The notes below the pieces were generated by a model. That model did not search any database. It worked only from the letters and a program-made list of their open reading frames with translations, and was not told the origin of the DNA. Shown here piece by piece: positions 1 through 7,893 of a stretch of 64,000 bases of DNA. The position numbers were made by a program, and so were the translations under genes. Positions within the stretch are counted from its first letter, which is position 1, and each line of letters starts with the position of its first letter. Origin of the DNA: Flavobacterium sp. ACN2 (lineage in GTDB: Bacteria > Bacteroidota > Bacteroidia > Flavobacteriales > Flavobacteriaceae); assembly GCF_002303885.1 (NCBI RefSeq), contig NZ_MRCM01000002.1, positions 124,001 through 188,000 of the forward strand, in the 5' to 3' direction.

Positions 1-306
1 CGTATTGCACGAGAAGAAATATTTGGACCTGTTCTATCTATTATTACTTATAAAACCGAAGAAGAAGCAATCGAAATTGCGAATGACACCACTTATGGAT
101 TACAGGCTTACGTGAGTTCATCAGATTCAAAAAGAGCCTATACCGTCGCATCACAAATTAATGCTGGCCGCGTACAAGTTAACGGAATCGGCCATGACCC
201 GATGGCTCCTTTTGGAGGATTTAAACAATCAGGAATCGGACGCGAATTTGGAACACTTGGCCTAGAAGCATACTTAGAACCAAGAGCATTAATTCAGCCA
301 AAATAA
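1..306 (+). CDS. aldehyde dehydrogenase family protein, C-terminal part
   Basis: The reading frame is open from base 1, so the gene begins before the window; the first in-frame ATG (112) is internal. The 101 residues seen carry the ALDH C-terminal signature: EEIFGPV at residues 5-11, then NDTTYGL, GRVQVNG and PFGGFKQSGIGREFG near the end. These belong to the NAD(P)-dependent aldehyde oxidation fold; the catalytic Cys and general-base Glu lie upstream of the window. The substrate cannot be told from this part. A strong hairpin terminator follows, and an AraC-type regulator lies next on the same strand. Confidence 0.93.
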   Translation, partial: RIAREEIFGPVLSIITYKTEEEAIEIANDTTYGLQAYVSSSDSKRAYTVASQINAGRVQVNGIGHDPMAPFGGFKQSGIGREFGTLGLEAYLEPRALIQPK

Positions 307-315
307 TCCTCATTA

Positions 316-360
316 ATCTGGAAATCTTTCTGTTTAAAGATTTCCAGATCTTTTAGTATT
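316..360 (+). terminator. rho-independent terminator after the aldehyde dehydrogenase
   Basis: A perfect 14-bp stem (316-329 with 336-349) has a 6-nt loop and is followed by a T-rich stretch. It separates the dehydrogenase from the AraC gene starting at 369. Confidence 0.8.
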
Positions 361-368
361 TTTACAAT

Positions 369-1175
369 ATGAGCACAGAAACACATACAAAGCCAAAAAT
401 ACTCTACTCTTGCTACTACTCACGAAGCCGAGAAGGAGAACATTTTATACCCGAACATGTTTTTAGCTATCAGATTTCTGGCGAAATGATCGTTACAGAC
501 AATCAAAATACTTTTCACTCAAAACCAGGAGACTTCCGTTTTAGCAGAAGAAATCATTTGGCCAAGTTTACGAAGATTCCGCCCGAAGGAGGAGAATTCA
601 AAACCATTTCTCTTTTTCTCGATCAAGAAATCTTAAGGGAGATTAGCAAAGAGCACAACATAAAAGCAGATAAGAAAGCTGACACAGATGCTATGTTCTC
701 ATTAGCTCCCAACCCACTCTACAAATCTTTTATGGAATCACTGATATCCTATTTAGAAGTCGACGAAGAAAACAACGAAGCTTTATTCAATTTAAAAATC
801 AAAGAAGCTATTCATCTTTTATTAAAAGTAAATCCTGAATTAAAAGACATTTTATTTGATTTTAATGAACCTGGAAAAATTGATCTAGAAGCTTTTATGA
901 ACAAAAACTTCCACTTTAATGTTCAAATGCATCGATTCGCCTATCTTACAGGGAGAAGTCTAGCAACATTTAAAAGAGATTTTCAGAAAGTATTTGAACA
1001 AACGCCCGGAAAATGGCTTTTAAACAAAAGACTTCAGGAAGCTTATTATTTAATCAGCCAAGGAAATCCGCCATCAGAAGTATATATTGGTGTTGGTTTT
1101 GAGGATCTTTCACATTTTTCATTTTCATTTAAAAAGAAATTCGGAATCGTTCCCTCTTCTTTAAATCACAAATAA
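369..1175 (+). CDS. AraC family transcriptional regulator
   Basis: 268 residues. The C-terminal third (about 165-265) is an AraC-type double helix-turn-helix: FAYLTGRSLATFKRDFQKVF is the first HTH and recognition region, and GVGFEDLSHFSFSFKKKFG is the typical second motif. The N-terminal ~110 residues (HVFSYQISGEM, KPGDFRF) look like a cupin-type ligand-binding domain. It is a cytoplasmic DNA-binding regulator with unknown ligand. It lies just downstream of an aldehyde dehydrogenase but behind a terminator, so it probably has its own promoter. A role in regulating that dehydrogenase is only inferred from position. Confidence 0.9.
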   Translation: MSTETHTKPKILYSCYYSRSREGEHFIPEHVFSYQISGEMIVTDNQNTFHSKPGDFRFSRRNHLAKFTKIPPEGGEFKTISLFLDQEILREISKEHNIKADKKADTDAMFSLAPNPLYKSFMESLISYLEVDEENNEALFNLKIKEAIHLLLKVNPELKDILFDFNEPGKIDLEAFMNKNFHFNVQMHRFAYLTGRSLATFKRDFQKVFEQTPGKWLLNKRLQEAYYLISQGNPPSEVYIGVGFEDLSHFSFSFKKKFGIVPSSLNHK

Positions 1176-1240
1176 AAAGACCAAGGCGATTCAAAATCAA
1201 CACTTAAAAAGAACAACCACTCATTTTAAATTTACGGCAT

Positions 1241-1272
1241 AAAAAAAGCCTCTCATTTCTGAGAGGCTTTTC
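1241..1272 (-). terminator. terminator of the downstream tRNA-Gln copy
   Basis: The stem AAGCCTCTC/GAGAGGCTT has a 6-nt loop and a T-run on the minus strand (A-run at 1241-1247). It begins a few bases after the tRNA 3' end. Its partner at 1421-1452 differs by a compensatory base-pair change. Confidence 0.85.
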
Positions 1273-1274
1273 TG

Positions 1275-1345
1275 TTGGTCTACTAGGACTCGAACCTAGA
1301 AAGACGGCACCAAAAACCGTAGTGTTACCATTACACCATAGACCA
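1275..1345 (-). tRNA. tRNA-Gln (anticodon TTG), copy 1
   Basis: Read on the minus strand, the 7-bp acceptor stem TGGTCTA/TAGACCA, the T-arm GGTTCGAGTCC and a 5-bp anticodon stem with loop TTTTGGT give anticodon TTG, which reads CAA. The discriminator is A and CCA is not encoded. The tRNA sequence is identical to the copy 180 nt away at 1455-1525, and each copy has its own promoter and terminator. Confidence 0.95.
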
Positions 1346-1365
1346 GCAGTGCGGTTAAGCGGGTG

Positions 1366-1396
1366 CAAAATTAAAACTTTATTTAATTTATGCAAA
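1366..1396 (-). promoter_or_regulatory. promoter of tRNA-Gln copy 1
   Basis: On the minus strand, TTTG (1396-1393) and TAATTTTG (1373-1366) are separated by 19 nt, a full match to the Bacteroidota -33/-7 pattern. It sits about 20 nt upstream of the tRNA 5' end. Confidence 0.8.
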
Positions 1397-1420
1397 TTTT
1401 AAGCAAAACTTTTTTAAATA

Positions 1421-1452
1421 AAAAAAAGTCTCTCATTTCTGAGAGACTTTTC
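1421..1452 (-). terminator. terminator of the upstream tRNA-Gln copy
   Basis: The stem AAGTCTCTC/GAGAGACTT has the same loop as the hairpin at 1241-1272, with one C-G pair replaced by T-A on both arms. It terminates the tRNA at 1455-1525. Confidence 0.85.
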
Positions 1453-1454
1453 TG

Positions 1455-1525
1455 TTGGTCTACTAGGACTCGAACCTAGAAAGACGGCACCAAAAACCGT
1501 AGTGTTACCATTACACCATAGACCA
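1455..1525 (-). tRNA. tRNA-Gln (anticodon TTG), copy 2
   Basis: The sequence is identical to the copy at 1275-1345, with cloverleaf and anticodon TTG. The two transcription units form a 180-nt tandem duplication that includes promoter, tRNA and terminator. The promoter and 5' flank have diverged more than the tRNA. Confidence 0.95.
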
Positions 1526-1544
1526 GCAGTGCTATTAGCGAGTG

Positions 1545-1575
1545 CAAATTTAAGTCTTTATTTAGTTTGTGCAAA
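1545..1575 (-). promoter_or_regulatory. promoter of tRNA-Gln copy 2
   Basis: On the minus strand, TTTG (1575-1572), 19 nt, then TAAATTTG (1552-1545). The spacing is the same as in copy 1. The rest of 1576-1770 is AT-rich and shows nothing else I can support. Confidence 0.8.
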
Positions 1576-1770
1576 CTTTTTGGCCAAAAAAAATCATTTT
1601 TTTTAATTTTTCTCCGTTTGAAATCCCCAACAACAATAGAAGTTCCTCATAAACAACATATTGCTCTTTCCCGATAGTTTTATAGAATTTTTTGTTAATG
1701 CTCGTTTCTTTACATAAAAAAACATTTTCTTTGTAGGATAGAAAAACACTCAAATTTTTAACACCTAAAT

Positions 1771-4700
1771 ATGGCACAATTCAATTTCAATAAATGGAAT
1801 ACAATTATTGGTTGGTTTGCATTTGCAATCGCTTTAATAACTTATACATTAACAGTAGAACCTACAATGAGCTTTTGGGATTGCGGAGAATATATTGCTA
1901 CCGCAGCTAAACTTGAAGTAGGTCACCCACCGGGAGCTCCACTTTTCCAGATGATGGGTGCATTTTTTGCAATGTTTGCAATAGATGCTCAACATGTGGC
2001 TCTAATGGTTAACATGATGTCTGTTTTCTCTAGCGCATTTACCATATTATTTATGTTCTGGTCTTCTTCTATGATCTTAAAAAAGATTGTGGCTCGTTTT
2101 GCAGAAATTGACCAAAACAATTCGATTGTTATTTTAGGAAGCTCTTTTGTTGGGGCTTTGGCTTATACGTTTTCTGATAGTTTTTGGTTTAACGCAGTAG
2201 AAGCCGAAGTTTATGCAATGGCATCTTTATTAATCGCATTGCTTTTCTGGCTTGGTTTACGTTGGGAGCAAGACATGGACAAACCAAAAGGAAACAAATG
2301 GCTTTTAATTATTTCGTTGGTTGTAGGTCTTTCGTTTGGAGTTCACTTCATGGCTCTCTTGACTATTCCATCTATTGGATTCTTATACTATTTCAAACAC
2401 TACGAAAAAGTTACAATCAAAAATTTCATTATTGCTAACATTGTAGTTATTGGAATTCTATTGTTCATTTTCAAATTGCTTCTTCCTCTTACTATGGCGT
2501 TTTTCGGAAAAACCGAAATCTTCATGGTGAATAGCATGGGACTACCATTCAATTCAGGAACTATCTTTGTTGCATTAGTATTTATTGCGTTTTTCTATTT
2601 TGGATTAAAATACACGAGACAAAAAGGATTAATATTCTACAACACTATTATATTATGTGTTTTATTTATCCTGATTGGTTTCTCAACTTGGTTAATGCTT
2701 CCTGTTCGTGCAAATGCGAATACCGTTATTAACGAAAACAAACCATCAGATGCTACTGAAGTTTTAGCTTATTATAATCGTGAGCAATATGGTGTAAATC
2801 CTTTGTTTTACGGACCTCAATACACGGAACTTTTTGCTGGTCTTGATGCTAAAACACCTTATTTAGACAAAAAACCAAACTACGAAAGAGATTATAAAAC
2901 AGGTAAATACATTATTACCAATAATTATAAGAATGCAGAACAAAATTCTGACGATAACCAGAAAGCAATTCTGCCAAGAATGTGGAGTACAGAAACGGGT
3001 CACATTCAAAACTATATCAACTTTACAAATCCTCCGAAGTTCCGAATCAATCCTAATTACAATTATGATGAAGATTTGGCAAAATACGGAATCGATGCTA
3101 GCCAATTAAGCGAAGATGAATACAATAAAGCTACGGCTCAATTGCGTAATGAGGTTGAAAAAACAGTTTCTGAATTCAGAAAAGCTTACGCTCAAAAACA
3201 AATTGACAACGAAGGTTACGTAAAATTCTTAAGAAGCTACGGCGAGTATTTACTTATCGAAAAACCTTCTACAGCAGACAACTTCAGTTTTATGTTTGAA
3301 TACCAATTTGGATATATGTACTGGAGATATTTAATGTGGAATTTTGTTGGACGCCAAAACGATGTTCAAGGTAAATACGATAATCTTGACGGAAACTGGA
3401 TTAGCGGGATCAAAGCTTTAGATTCTGTTCATTTAGGTTCTCAAGACAATTTGCCTTCTGATGTATTAAATAACAAAGGGCGTAATGTTTATTATTTCCT
3501 TCCGTTTATTTTAGGATTAATTGGTATTATGTACCATGCCAATAAAGATTTGAAGAGTTTCTATGTTCTTCTGGCTTTGTTTTTATTTACAGGAATTGCA
3601 CTAAAAATATATTTAAATGAAAGACCTTTTGAACCTCGTGAAAGAGATTATGCTCTTGTAGGTTCCTTCTATGTCTTTGCCATCTGGATCGGATTTGGTG
3701 TTTATTCGCTTTATGAAAGTCTGCAGAAATACTTGGCTCCAAAAATTGCTGGACCAGTAATTATTGCTGGAAGTTTATTGGCAGCTCCTGTTTTAATGGC
3801 TTCTCAAAACTGGGATGATCACGATAGATCTGGAAGATATACAGCAGTTGCTATGGCAAAAGCTTATTTAAGTTCTTGCGATAAAGATGCTATTTTATTT
3901 ACCATTGGAGATAACGACACCTTCCCTCTTTGGTATGCGCAGGAAATTGAGCATTTTAGAACCGATGTGAAGATTGTAAATACAAGTTTATTTATGACAG
4001 ATTGGTACATTGATCAAATGAAAGCGAAGTCTTACGAGTCAAATCCGTTGCCAATTTCTTTTGTCCATAGCCAATATGTGGGAGATAATTTGGATTACAC
4101 AGCTTACATCCAGAAAATTGATACACGCTGGAACATTAAAGATTTTATCGATTTTATCAAAAACCCTAAATCGACTGTTGGTTTACAAAACGGACAAACT
4201 ATCCATTTCTACCCAACAAACAAGATTAGAGTGAATGTTGACAAAAACACTATTATTCAAAATAAAGTAGTTAATCCTAAATATTACGATTCTATTGTCC
4301 CTTATTTAGACATTGATATCAAAGGAAGCGCATTATACAAAAACCGTTTAATGATGCTTGATATCTTAGCAAATAACAACTGGAAAAGACCAATCTATTT
4401 TAGTGGTGGTGCTTTTGATGATGAAGATTATTTATGGTTAAAAGATTATCTGCAATTAGACGGAATGGTTTATAAATTGGTTCCAGTTAAAAACACTCCT
4501 TCGAAAGATGGCGGACCATTAGATATGGGACAAATCGATGCAGATAAAATGTACGATATTGTAATGAAATGGGATTGGGGCAATAGCGAAAGTGAAAAAA
4601 TCTATCACGATCCTGAAACTAGAAGAAACAGTATTACATACCGTACGAATCTTTCGAGATTAATGAATCAGCTTATTGCTGAAGGCAAAATTGATAAAGC

Positions 4701-5052
4701 CAAAAACATAATCAATTTAGCAATGACCAAAATGCCTTTAGACAAATATGGTTATTATTCATTGGTTGAAGCTTTTGGAGATGGTTATTATAAAGTTGGT
4801 GAAAAAACTAAGGCGCATGACCTTTTAAATAAATTAGTTCAGAAATATAAAGAGAATCTAAACTATTACAGCACATTGCCTCCTTCTGATCAAACTTCTT
4901 TAGCAGTAGACATTATTACTGATATTGAACGTTACAGAAGCTTGCTACACGTAATGGACGACAATAAAGACACTGCTTTTTACAACCAGCACAAAACTAC
5001 GTTTAACACTTATGTAAATGTTTTTGAGCGTTTTGGACGTGAAAAAGAGTAA
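1771..5052 (+). CDS. DUF2723 family membrane protein, probable GT-C type glycosyltransferase
   Basis: 1093 residues. The N-terminal ~330 residues hold many hydrophobic helices with the family hallmark FWDCGEYIATAAKLEVGHPPG near residue 35. Another hydrophobic block lies at about 580-680, with NERPFEPRERDYALVGSFY between helices. The rest is mostly soluble, with a helical TPR-like C-terminus (about 940-1090). The acidic residues after the first helix recall the catalytic region of protein O-mannosyltransferase-like GT-C enzymes. The family is Bacteroidota-typical and has been linked to protein O-glycosylation; that role is from family knowledge and is not shown here. The ATG at 1771 gives the expected N-terminal start. 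A strong terminator follows. Confidence 0.85.
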   Translation: MAQFNFNKWNTIIGWFAFAIALITYTLTVEPTMSFWDCGEYIATAAKLEVGHPPGAPLFQMMGAFFAMFAIDAQHVALMVNMMSVFSSAFTILFMFWSSSMILKKIVARFAEIDQNNSIVILGSSFVGALAYTFSDSFWFNAVEAEVYAMASLLIALLFWLGLRWEQDMDKPKGNKWLLIISLVVGLSFGVHFMALLTIPSIGFLYYFKHYEKVTIKNFIIANIVVIGILLFIFKLLLPLTMAFFGKTEIFMVNSMGLPFNSGTIFVALVFIAFFYFGLKYTRQKGLIFYNTIILCVLFILIGFSTWLMLPVRANANTVINENKPSDATEVLAYYNREQYGVNPLFYGPQYTELFAGLDAKTPYLDKKPNYERDYKTGKYIITNNYKNAEQNSDDNQKAILPRMWSTETGHIQNYINFTNPPKFRINPNYNYDEDLAKYGIDASQLSEDEYNKATAQLRNEVEKTVSEFRKAYAQKQIDNEGYVKFLRSYGEYLLIEKPSTADNFSFMFEYQFGYMYWRYLMWNFVGRQNDVQGKYDNLDGNWISGIKALDSVHLGSQDNLPSDVLNNKGRNVYYFLPFILGLIGIMYHANKDLKSFYVLLALFLFTGIALKIYLNERPFEPRERDYALVGSFYVFAIWIGFGVYSLYESLQKYLAPKIAGPVIIAGSLLAAPVLMASQNWDDHDRSGRYTAVAMAKAYLSSCDKDAILFTIGDNDTFPLWYAQEIEHFRTDVKIVNTSLFMTDWYIDQMKAKSYESNPLPISFVHSQYVGDNLDYTAYIQKIDTRWNIKDFIDFIKNPKSTVGLQNGQTIHFYPTNKIRVNVDKNTIIQNKVVNPKYYDSIVPYLDIDIKGSALYKNRLMMLDILANNNWKRPIYFSGGAFDDEDYLWLKDYLQLDGMVYKLVPVKNTPSKDGGPLDMGQIDADKMYDIVMKWDWGNSESEKIYHDPETRRNSITYRTNLSRLMNQLIAEGKIDKAKNIINLAMTKMPLDKYGYYSLVEAFGDGYYKVGEKTKAHDLLNKLVQKYKENLNYYSTLPPSDQTSLAVDIITDIERYRSLLHVMDDNKDTAFYNQHKTTFNTYVNVFERFGREKE

Positions 5053-5077
5053 TTAATATACGCAAATCTTACTTATT

Positions 5078-5119
5078 AAAAAAATGCAGCGCTGTTTGAT
5101 AAATAGCGCTGCATTTTTT
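5078..5119 (+). terminator. rho-independent terminator after the DUF2723 gene
   Basis: A 15-bp stem (5078-5092 with 5105-5119) built on ATGCAGCGCT/AGCGCTGCAT is flanked by A- and T-runs. Confidence 0.88.
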
Positions 5120-5149
5120 AATTTTATACTATTGTAATTTTAATTCAAA

Positions 5150-5791
5150 ATGGGCTTCTATTGGGTAAAAACTAACGCATTTATCAAAAAGGTGTTTTCT
5201 AAATATTGCTGGGATATTCCTAACAACGAAAAGAAAATATACCTCACTTTTGATGATGGTCCTACTCCAGAAATTACAGATTGGGTTTTATCTGAATTAA
5301 AAAAATTTGATGCTAAAGCCACTTTCTTCTGTATCGGAAAAAACATTAATGCTAATCTGGCTTTGTTTGACAAGTTAATCACCGACGGACATTCAATTGG
5401 AAACCATACCATGAATCATGTTAATGGATGGAAAAGCCACACGAATGAATATATTGAGAATGTACAAAACTGCGCCGCTATTTTAGACGAGCAAGAGAAA
5501 ACCCCTCACCGTTTATTATTTCGTCCTCCTTATGGAAAAATTAAAAAAGCACAGTCTAAAATTCTTAGAAGCTTAGGCTATAAGATTGTAATGTGGGATG
5601 TTTTAAGTGCTGATTTTGATCAAAGTATTACGCCAGAAAAATGTCTTGAAAACGTAACGAAAAATGTAAAATCAGGTAGCGTAATTGTTTTTCATGACAG
5701 TATTAAGGCTTCTCCAAATTTAAGATTTGCCCTGCCTAGAACACTGCATTTTTTAAAAGAAAACGGATATAAGTTTGATATTATTCACTAA
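5150..5791 (+). CDS. polysaccharide deacetylase (NodB domain) family protein
   Basis: 213 residues covering a single NodB/CE4 domain. Motif 1 is LTFDDGPT (about 32-39; the first Asp is the usual base, the second a metal ligand). Motif 2 is SIGNHTMNH (about 83-91; H-x3-H metal ligands). Motif 3 is FRPPYGK (about 123). Then WDVLSADFD and VIVFHDS (C-terminal His) follow. The metal triad is intact, so it should be an active metal-dependent deacetylase of peptidoglycan, N-acetylated sugar or similar. There is no clear signal peptide; the short N-terminus may be a membrane contact. It is transcribed alone. Confidence 0.9.
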   Translation: MGFYWVKTNAFIKKVFSKYCWDIPNNEKKIYLTFDDGPTPEITDWVLSELKKFDAKATFFCIGKNINANLALFDKLITDGHSIGNHTMNHVNGWKSHTNEYIENVQNCAAILDEQEKTPHRLLFRPPYGKIKKAQSKILRSLGYKIVMWDVLSADFDQSITPEKCLENVTKNVKSGSVIVFHDSIKASPNLRFALPRTLHFLKENGYKFDIIH

Positions 5792-5815
5792 ATAACATCA
5801 ATTAAAAGAAGTTAT

Positions 5816-6118
5816 TTAGACATTAAATTGTTCTTGAACAATTCCGATAATAGTATTAGCATCAAGCTCTCCAGATTGTCTCCAGATCATTTGTCCTTCT
5901 TTGTAAATCATTAAAGTGGGAAGTCCTTTAATACGAAGTGCTTCTGCGAGTTCCTGATTTTTATCTACATCAATTTTGATTACTTTGGCTTTATCGCCAA
6001 GTGCAGCCGCTACGTCCTTAATAACAGGATGCATAGAAACCGAAGATTCATTCCAATCTGTGTAAAAATCAATTAACACTGGAACTTGGGCATTTATTAG
6101 TTCTCCAAATTTTGACAT
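5816..6118 (-). CDS. thioredoxin-fold protein lacking both active-site cysteines
   Basis: 100 residues, the length of a classic thioredoxin. The flanks fit: VLIDFYTDW before the site, the Pro of the second helix (SMHPV), KVIKIDVDKN, the cis-Pro segment KGLPTLMIYKEG, and a C-terminal helix. Where thioredoxin has W-CGPC-K, this protein reads W-NESS-V, so both redox cysteines are missing and there is no Cys elsewhere. It cannot be a dithiol oxidoreductase; a chaperone or scaffold role is inference. A TAnnTTTG box just upstream suggests its own transcript. Confidence 0.88.
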   Translation of the reverse strand: MSKFGELINAQVPVLIDFYTDWNESSVSMHPVIKDVAAALGDKAKVIKIDVDKNQELAEALRIKGLPTLMIYKEGQMIWRQSGELDANTIIGIVQEQFNV

Positions 6119-6169
6119 AAAACCAAAAATTTAAGTTTTTTAAATCTCTTAAAAGAAATAAATATTATA

Positions 6170-6177
6170 CAAATGTA
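6170..6177 (-). promoter_or_regulatory. -7 box of the thioredoxin-like gene
   Basis: TACATTTG on the minus strand, about 50 nt upstream of the start codon. No clear TTG -33 element is visible. Confidence 0.45.
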
Positions 6178-6191
6178 GCATTTTTAACGAA

Positions 6192-7427
6192 TTAAGCGAC
6201 ATTACGGCCTTTTTTTAGTTCAATTACTGTTATTTCAGGCATAATTCCAACTCGTCCTGGATAAGCGTGAAAACCAAATCCGCGGTTAACATAAACGTAT
6301 TTTCCGACGTTTTCGTACAAACCTGCCCACTGTTTATAAATGTATTGTGCCAAACTCCATTTAAAATAACCTGGAATTTCAATTCCAAACTGCATACCGT
6401 GAGTATGGCCAGCAAAAGTCAGATGAAAATTCTTTGGATGGTCTTTAATTTCAGCATCCCAATGGCTCGGATCATGGCTCATTAAAACTTTAAAATCGTC
6501 TTGATGCACATTTTCTGAAGCTTTGTTTAAATCGCCTGCTTTTTTAAAATTCACTCCCCAATTCTCTACTCCAATCAAAGCGATTTTATCGTCACCTTTT
6601 TGAATATAAGTATGCTCATTCAACATTAATTTAAAACCAATCTGACCATAAAGGTCTTTAATCGCCTTAAAATTTTCGTCTTTTTCTTTTTCAGAAGGCC
6701 ATGTTACGTATTCGCCATAATCATGATTTCCTAAAACAGCAAACTTACCATATTTATAATCTTTAATACGATTGAAAGTTTCCAGCCAAGGATGCATTTC
6801 TTTGGCGTGCGTATTTACAATATCTCCTGTAAACAAAATCAAATCTGCTTCTTGGGCATTGATCAAATCAATAGCATAATTAATTTTCTCCGGATTATCA
6901 AAACTTCCGCTGTGAACATCAGAAATCTGCGTGATTTTAAAACCGTCAAAAGCATCTGGAAGATCTGGAAAAAATATGGTTTGTTTGATTACTTTGAAAT
7001 TATATTTCCCTTCAAAAATTCCGTAAATAATAGAAAGAAACGGAATTGCCGCCAAACCTAAAGCAATCTGACTTACAAATTTTCTTCTGTCGGGCATCAT
7101 CTCCTTTCGCGGAGTATTGTAAACAAAATAATTCAGTATACTGGCACCTATTCTAATAATATCCTCGCCAAACATTATTAATGTAAGTACAATTTTTGGC
7201 ACATATACGACAAGCATCAAACCTGTAGTAAACATAAATTGCCTAGTCTGACCAACTGATCGGTCTACCTGCGAAAAAGAATAGATAATAAAAATTAAAA
7301 CCAGCAAGCTTATAACTTGATAGCCAATCAAAACCCAACGTGCTTTGATTAAAGTTCGAAAAGCCTGATAAGAATAGAACTCAATAAATAATAAAAGAGC
7401 GCATAGAATTATAAAACGAAAGATCAT
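6192..7427 (-). CDS. metallophosphoesterase with N-terminal membrane domain
   Basis: 411 residues. The first ~150 contain about four hydrophobic helices, then a calcineurin-like phosphoesterase domain: ISDVHSG (D-x-H), FTGDIVN (GD), VLGNHDYG (GNHD), LMSHDPSHW and FAGHTHGMQFG (GHxH). All metal ligands are present. This layout matches membrane-anchored YkuE/YpbG-like phosphoesterases, which often act on lipid or envelope phosphates; the substrate is unknown. The active domain probably lies on the side of the last helix, near the RKFV segment. Confidence 0.9.
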   Translation of the reverse strand: MIFRFIILCALLLFIEFYSYQAFRTLIKARWVLIGYQVISLLVLIFIIYSFSQVDRSVGQTRQFMFTTGLMLVVYVPKIVLTLIMFGEDIIRIGASILNYFVYNTPRKEMMPDRRKFVSQIALGLAAIPFLSIIYGIFEGKYNFKVIKQTIFFPDLPDAFDGFKITQISDVHSGSFDNPEKINYAIDLINAQEADLILFTGDIVNTHAKEMHPWLETFNRIKDYKYGKFAVLGNHDYGEYVTWPSEKEKDENFKAIKDLYGQIGFKLMLNEHTYIQKGDDKIALIGVENWGVNFKKAGDLNKASENVHQDDFKVLMSHDPSHWDAEIKDHPKNFHLTFAGHTHGMQFGIEIPGYFKWSLAQYIYKQWAGLYENVGKYVYVNRGFGFHAYPGRVGIMPEITVIELKKGRNVA

Positions 7428-7506
7428 TTAATTTATAGTTTTAAACAAAGTAACAAAGAATGAAAATTCTATTTCTTTTTATTATAAAAAATTTAACGCT
7501 GTTAAA

Positions 7507-7540
7507 ATAAAAAAGCTGAAAGATGGCTCTTTCAGCTTTA
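7507..7540 (-). terminator. terminator of the Lys-rich peptide gene
   Basis: The stem AAAGCTGAAAG/CTTTCAGCTTT (7512-7522 with 7529-7539) has a T-rich tail on the minus strand. It lies just past the 3' end of the gene at 7588-7788. Confidence 0.82.
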
Positions 7541-7587
7541 ACCTACCAACCTTTAAAACTATTTACTCTAAGACCTAAAGTCTCGTT

Positions 7588-7788
7588 TTATTTTGCTTTT
7601 GGAGCTTCTGTTTTTGGAGCTTCTGCTTTTTTCTCCCCTTTAGCTTTTTTGTCCGCTTTCTTTTCTGCTTTTTTATCGTGTTTAGCGGCTTTCACTTCTT
7701 TCGTTTGCGCTGGCGCTGGAGTTGTTTGTGCGTTTACCATTGAGAATGTTCCTAAAACTGCTACTGCTAAAATTGCTAATTTTTTCAT
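7588..7788 (-). CDS. small secreted Lys/Ala-rich peptide, paralogue 1
   Basis: 66 residues from the ATG at 7788, which starts MKKLAILAVAVLGTF. An upstream in-frame ATG at 7821 lies only about 10 nt after the -7 box and would delay the signal peptide, so I reject it. A clear Sec signal peptide ends around MVNA-Q. The mature ~46 residues are almost only Lys, Ala, Glu, Pro and Thr, very basic, and without Cys. It shares the signal-peptide core AVLGT and the block KEVKA-x-KH-x-K with the gene at 10092-10319. The composition resembles acid-shock protein Asr of enterics, though I claim no homology. The promoter carries a paired direct repeat shared with the paralogue. Function is unknown. Confidence 0.82.
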   Translation of the reverse strand: MKKLAILAVAVLGTFSMVNAQTTPAPAQTKEVKAAKHDKKAEKKADKKAKGEKKAEAPKTEAPKAK

Positions 7789-7831
7789 GACTTTAAATTT
7801 TTTATGATTGTTTATTTTCATTTTTACAAGT

Positions 7832-7866
7832 CAAAGATAGAATCGTAAAATGAAGACAAAATGAAG
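7832..7866 (-). promoter_or_regulatory. promoter with paired direct repeats, probable response-regulator site
   Basis: On the minus strand two exact copies of CTTCATTTT (7866-7858 and 7855-7847) are spaced with an 11-nt period. A 7-nt gap follows, then the -7 box TATCTTTG (7839-7832). The repeats cover the -33 region, as PhoB/OmpR-type sites do. The same arrangement stands before the paralogue at 10363-10397. Confidence 0.72.
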
Positions 7867-7893
7867 AAAAAGTCTTACAGAAAATTTTAACTT

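Noticed and set aside
1204..1395. Minus-strand open frame of 63 codons
   Set aside because: It runs through the tRNA-Gln gene, its terminator and promoter.
1562..1777. Minus-strand open frame of 71 codons upstream of the DUF2723 gene
   Set aside because: It overlaps the tRNA promoter region and the DUF2723 start, has no ribosome site and low-complexity content.
7523..7807. Plus-strand open frame antisense to the first Lys-rich peptide gene
   Set aside because: It is a mirror of the low-complexity Lys/Ala codons; the minus-strand frame has a signal peptide, promoter and terminator.
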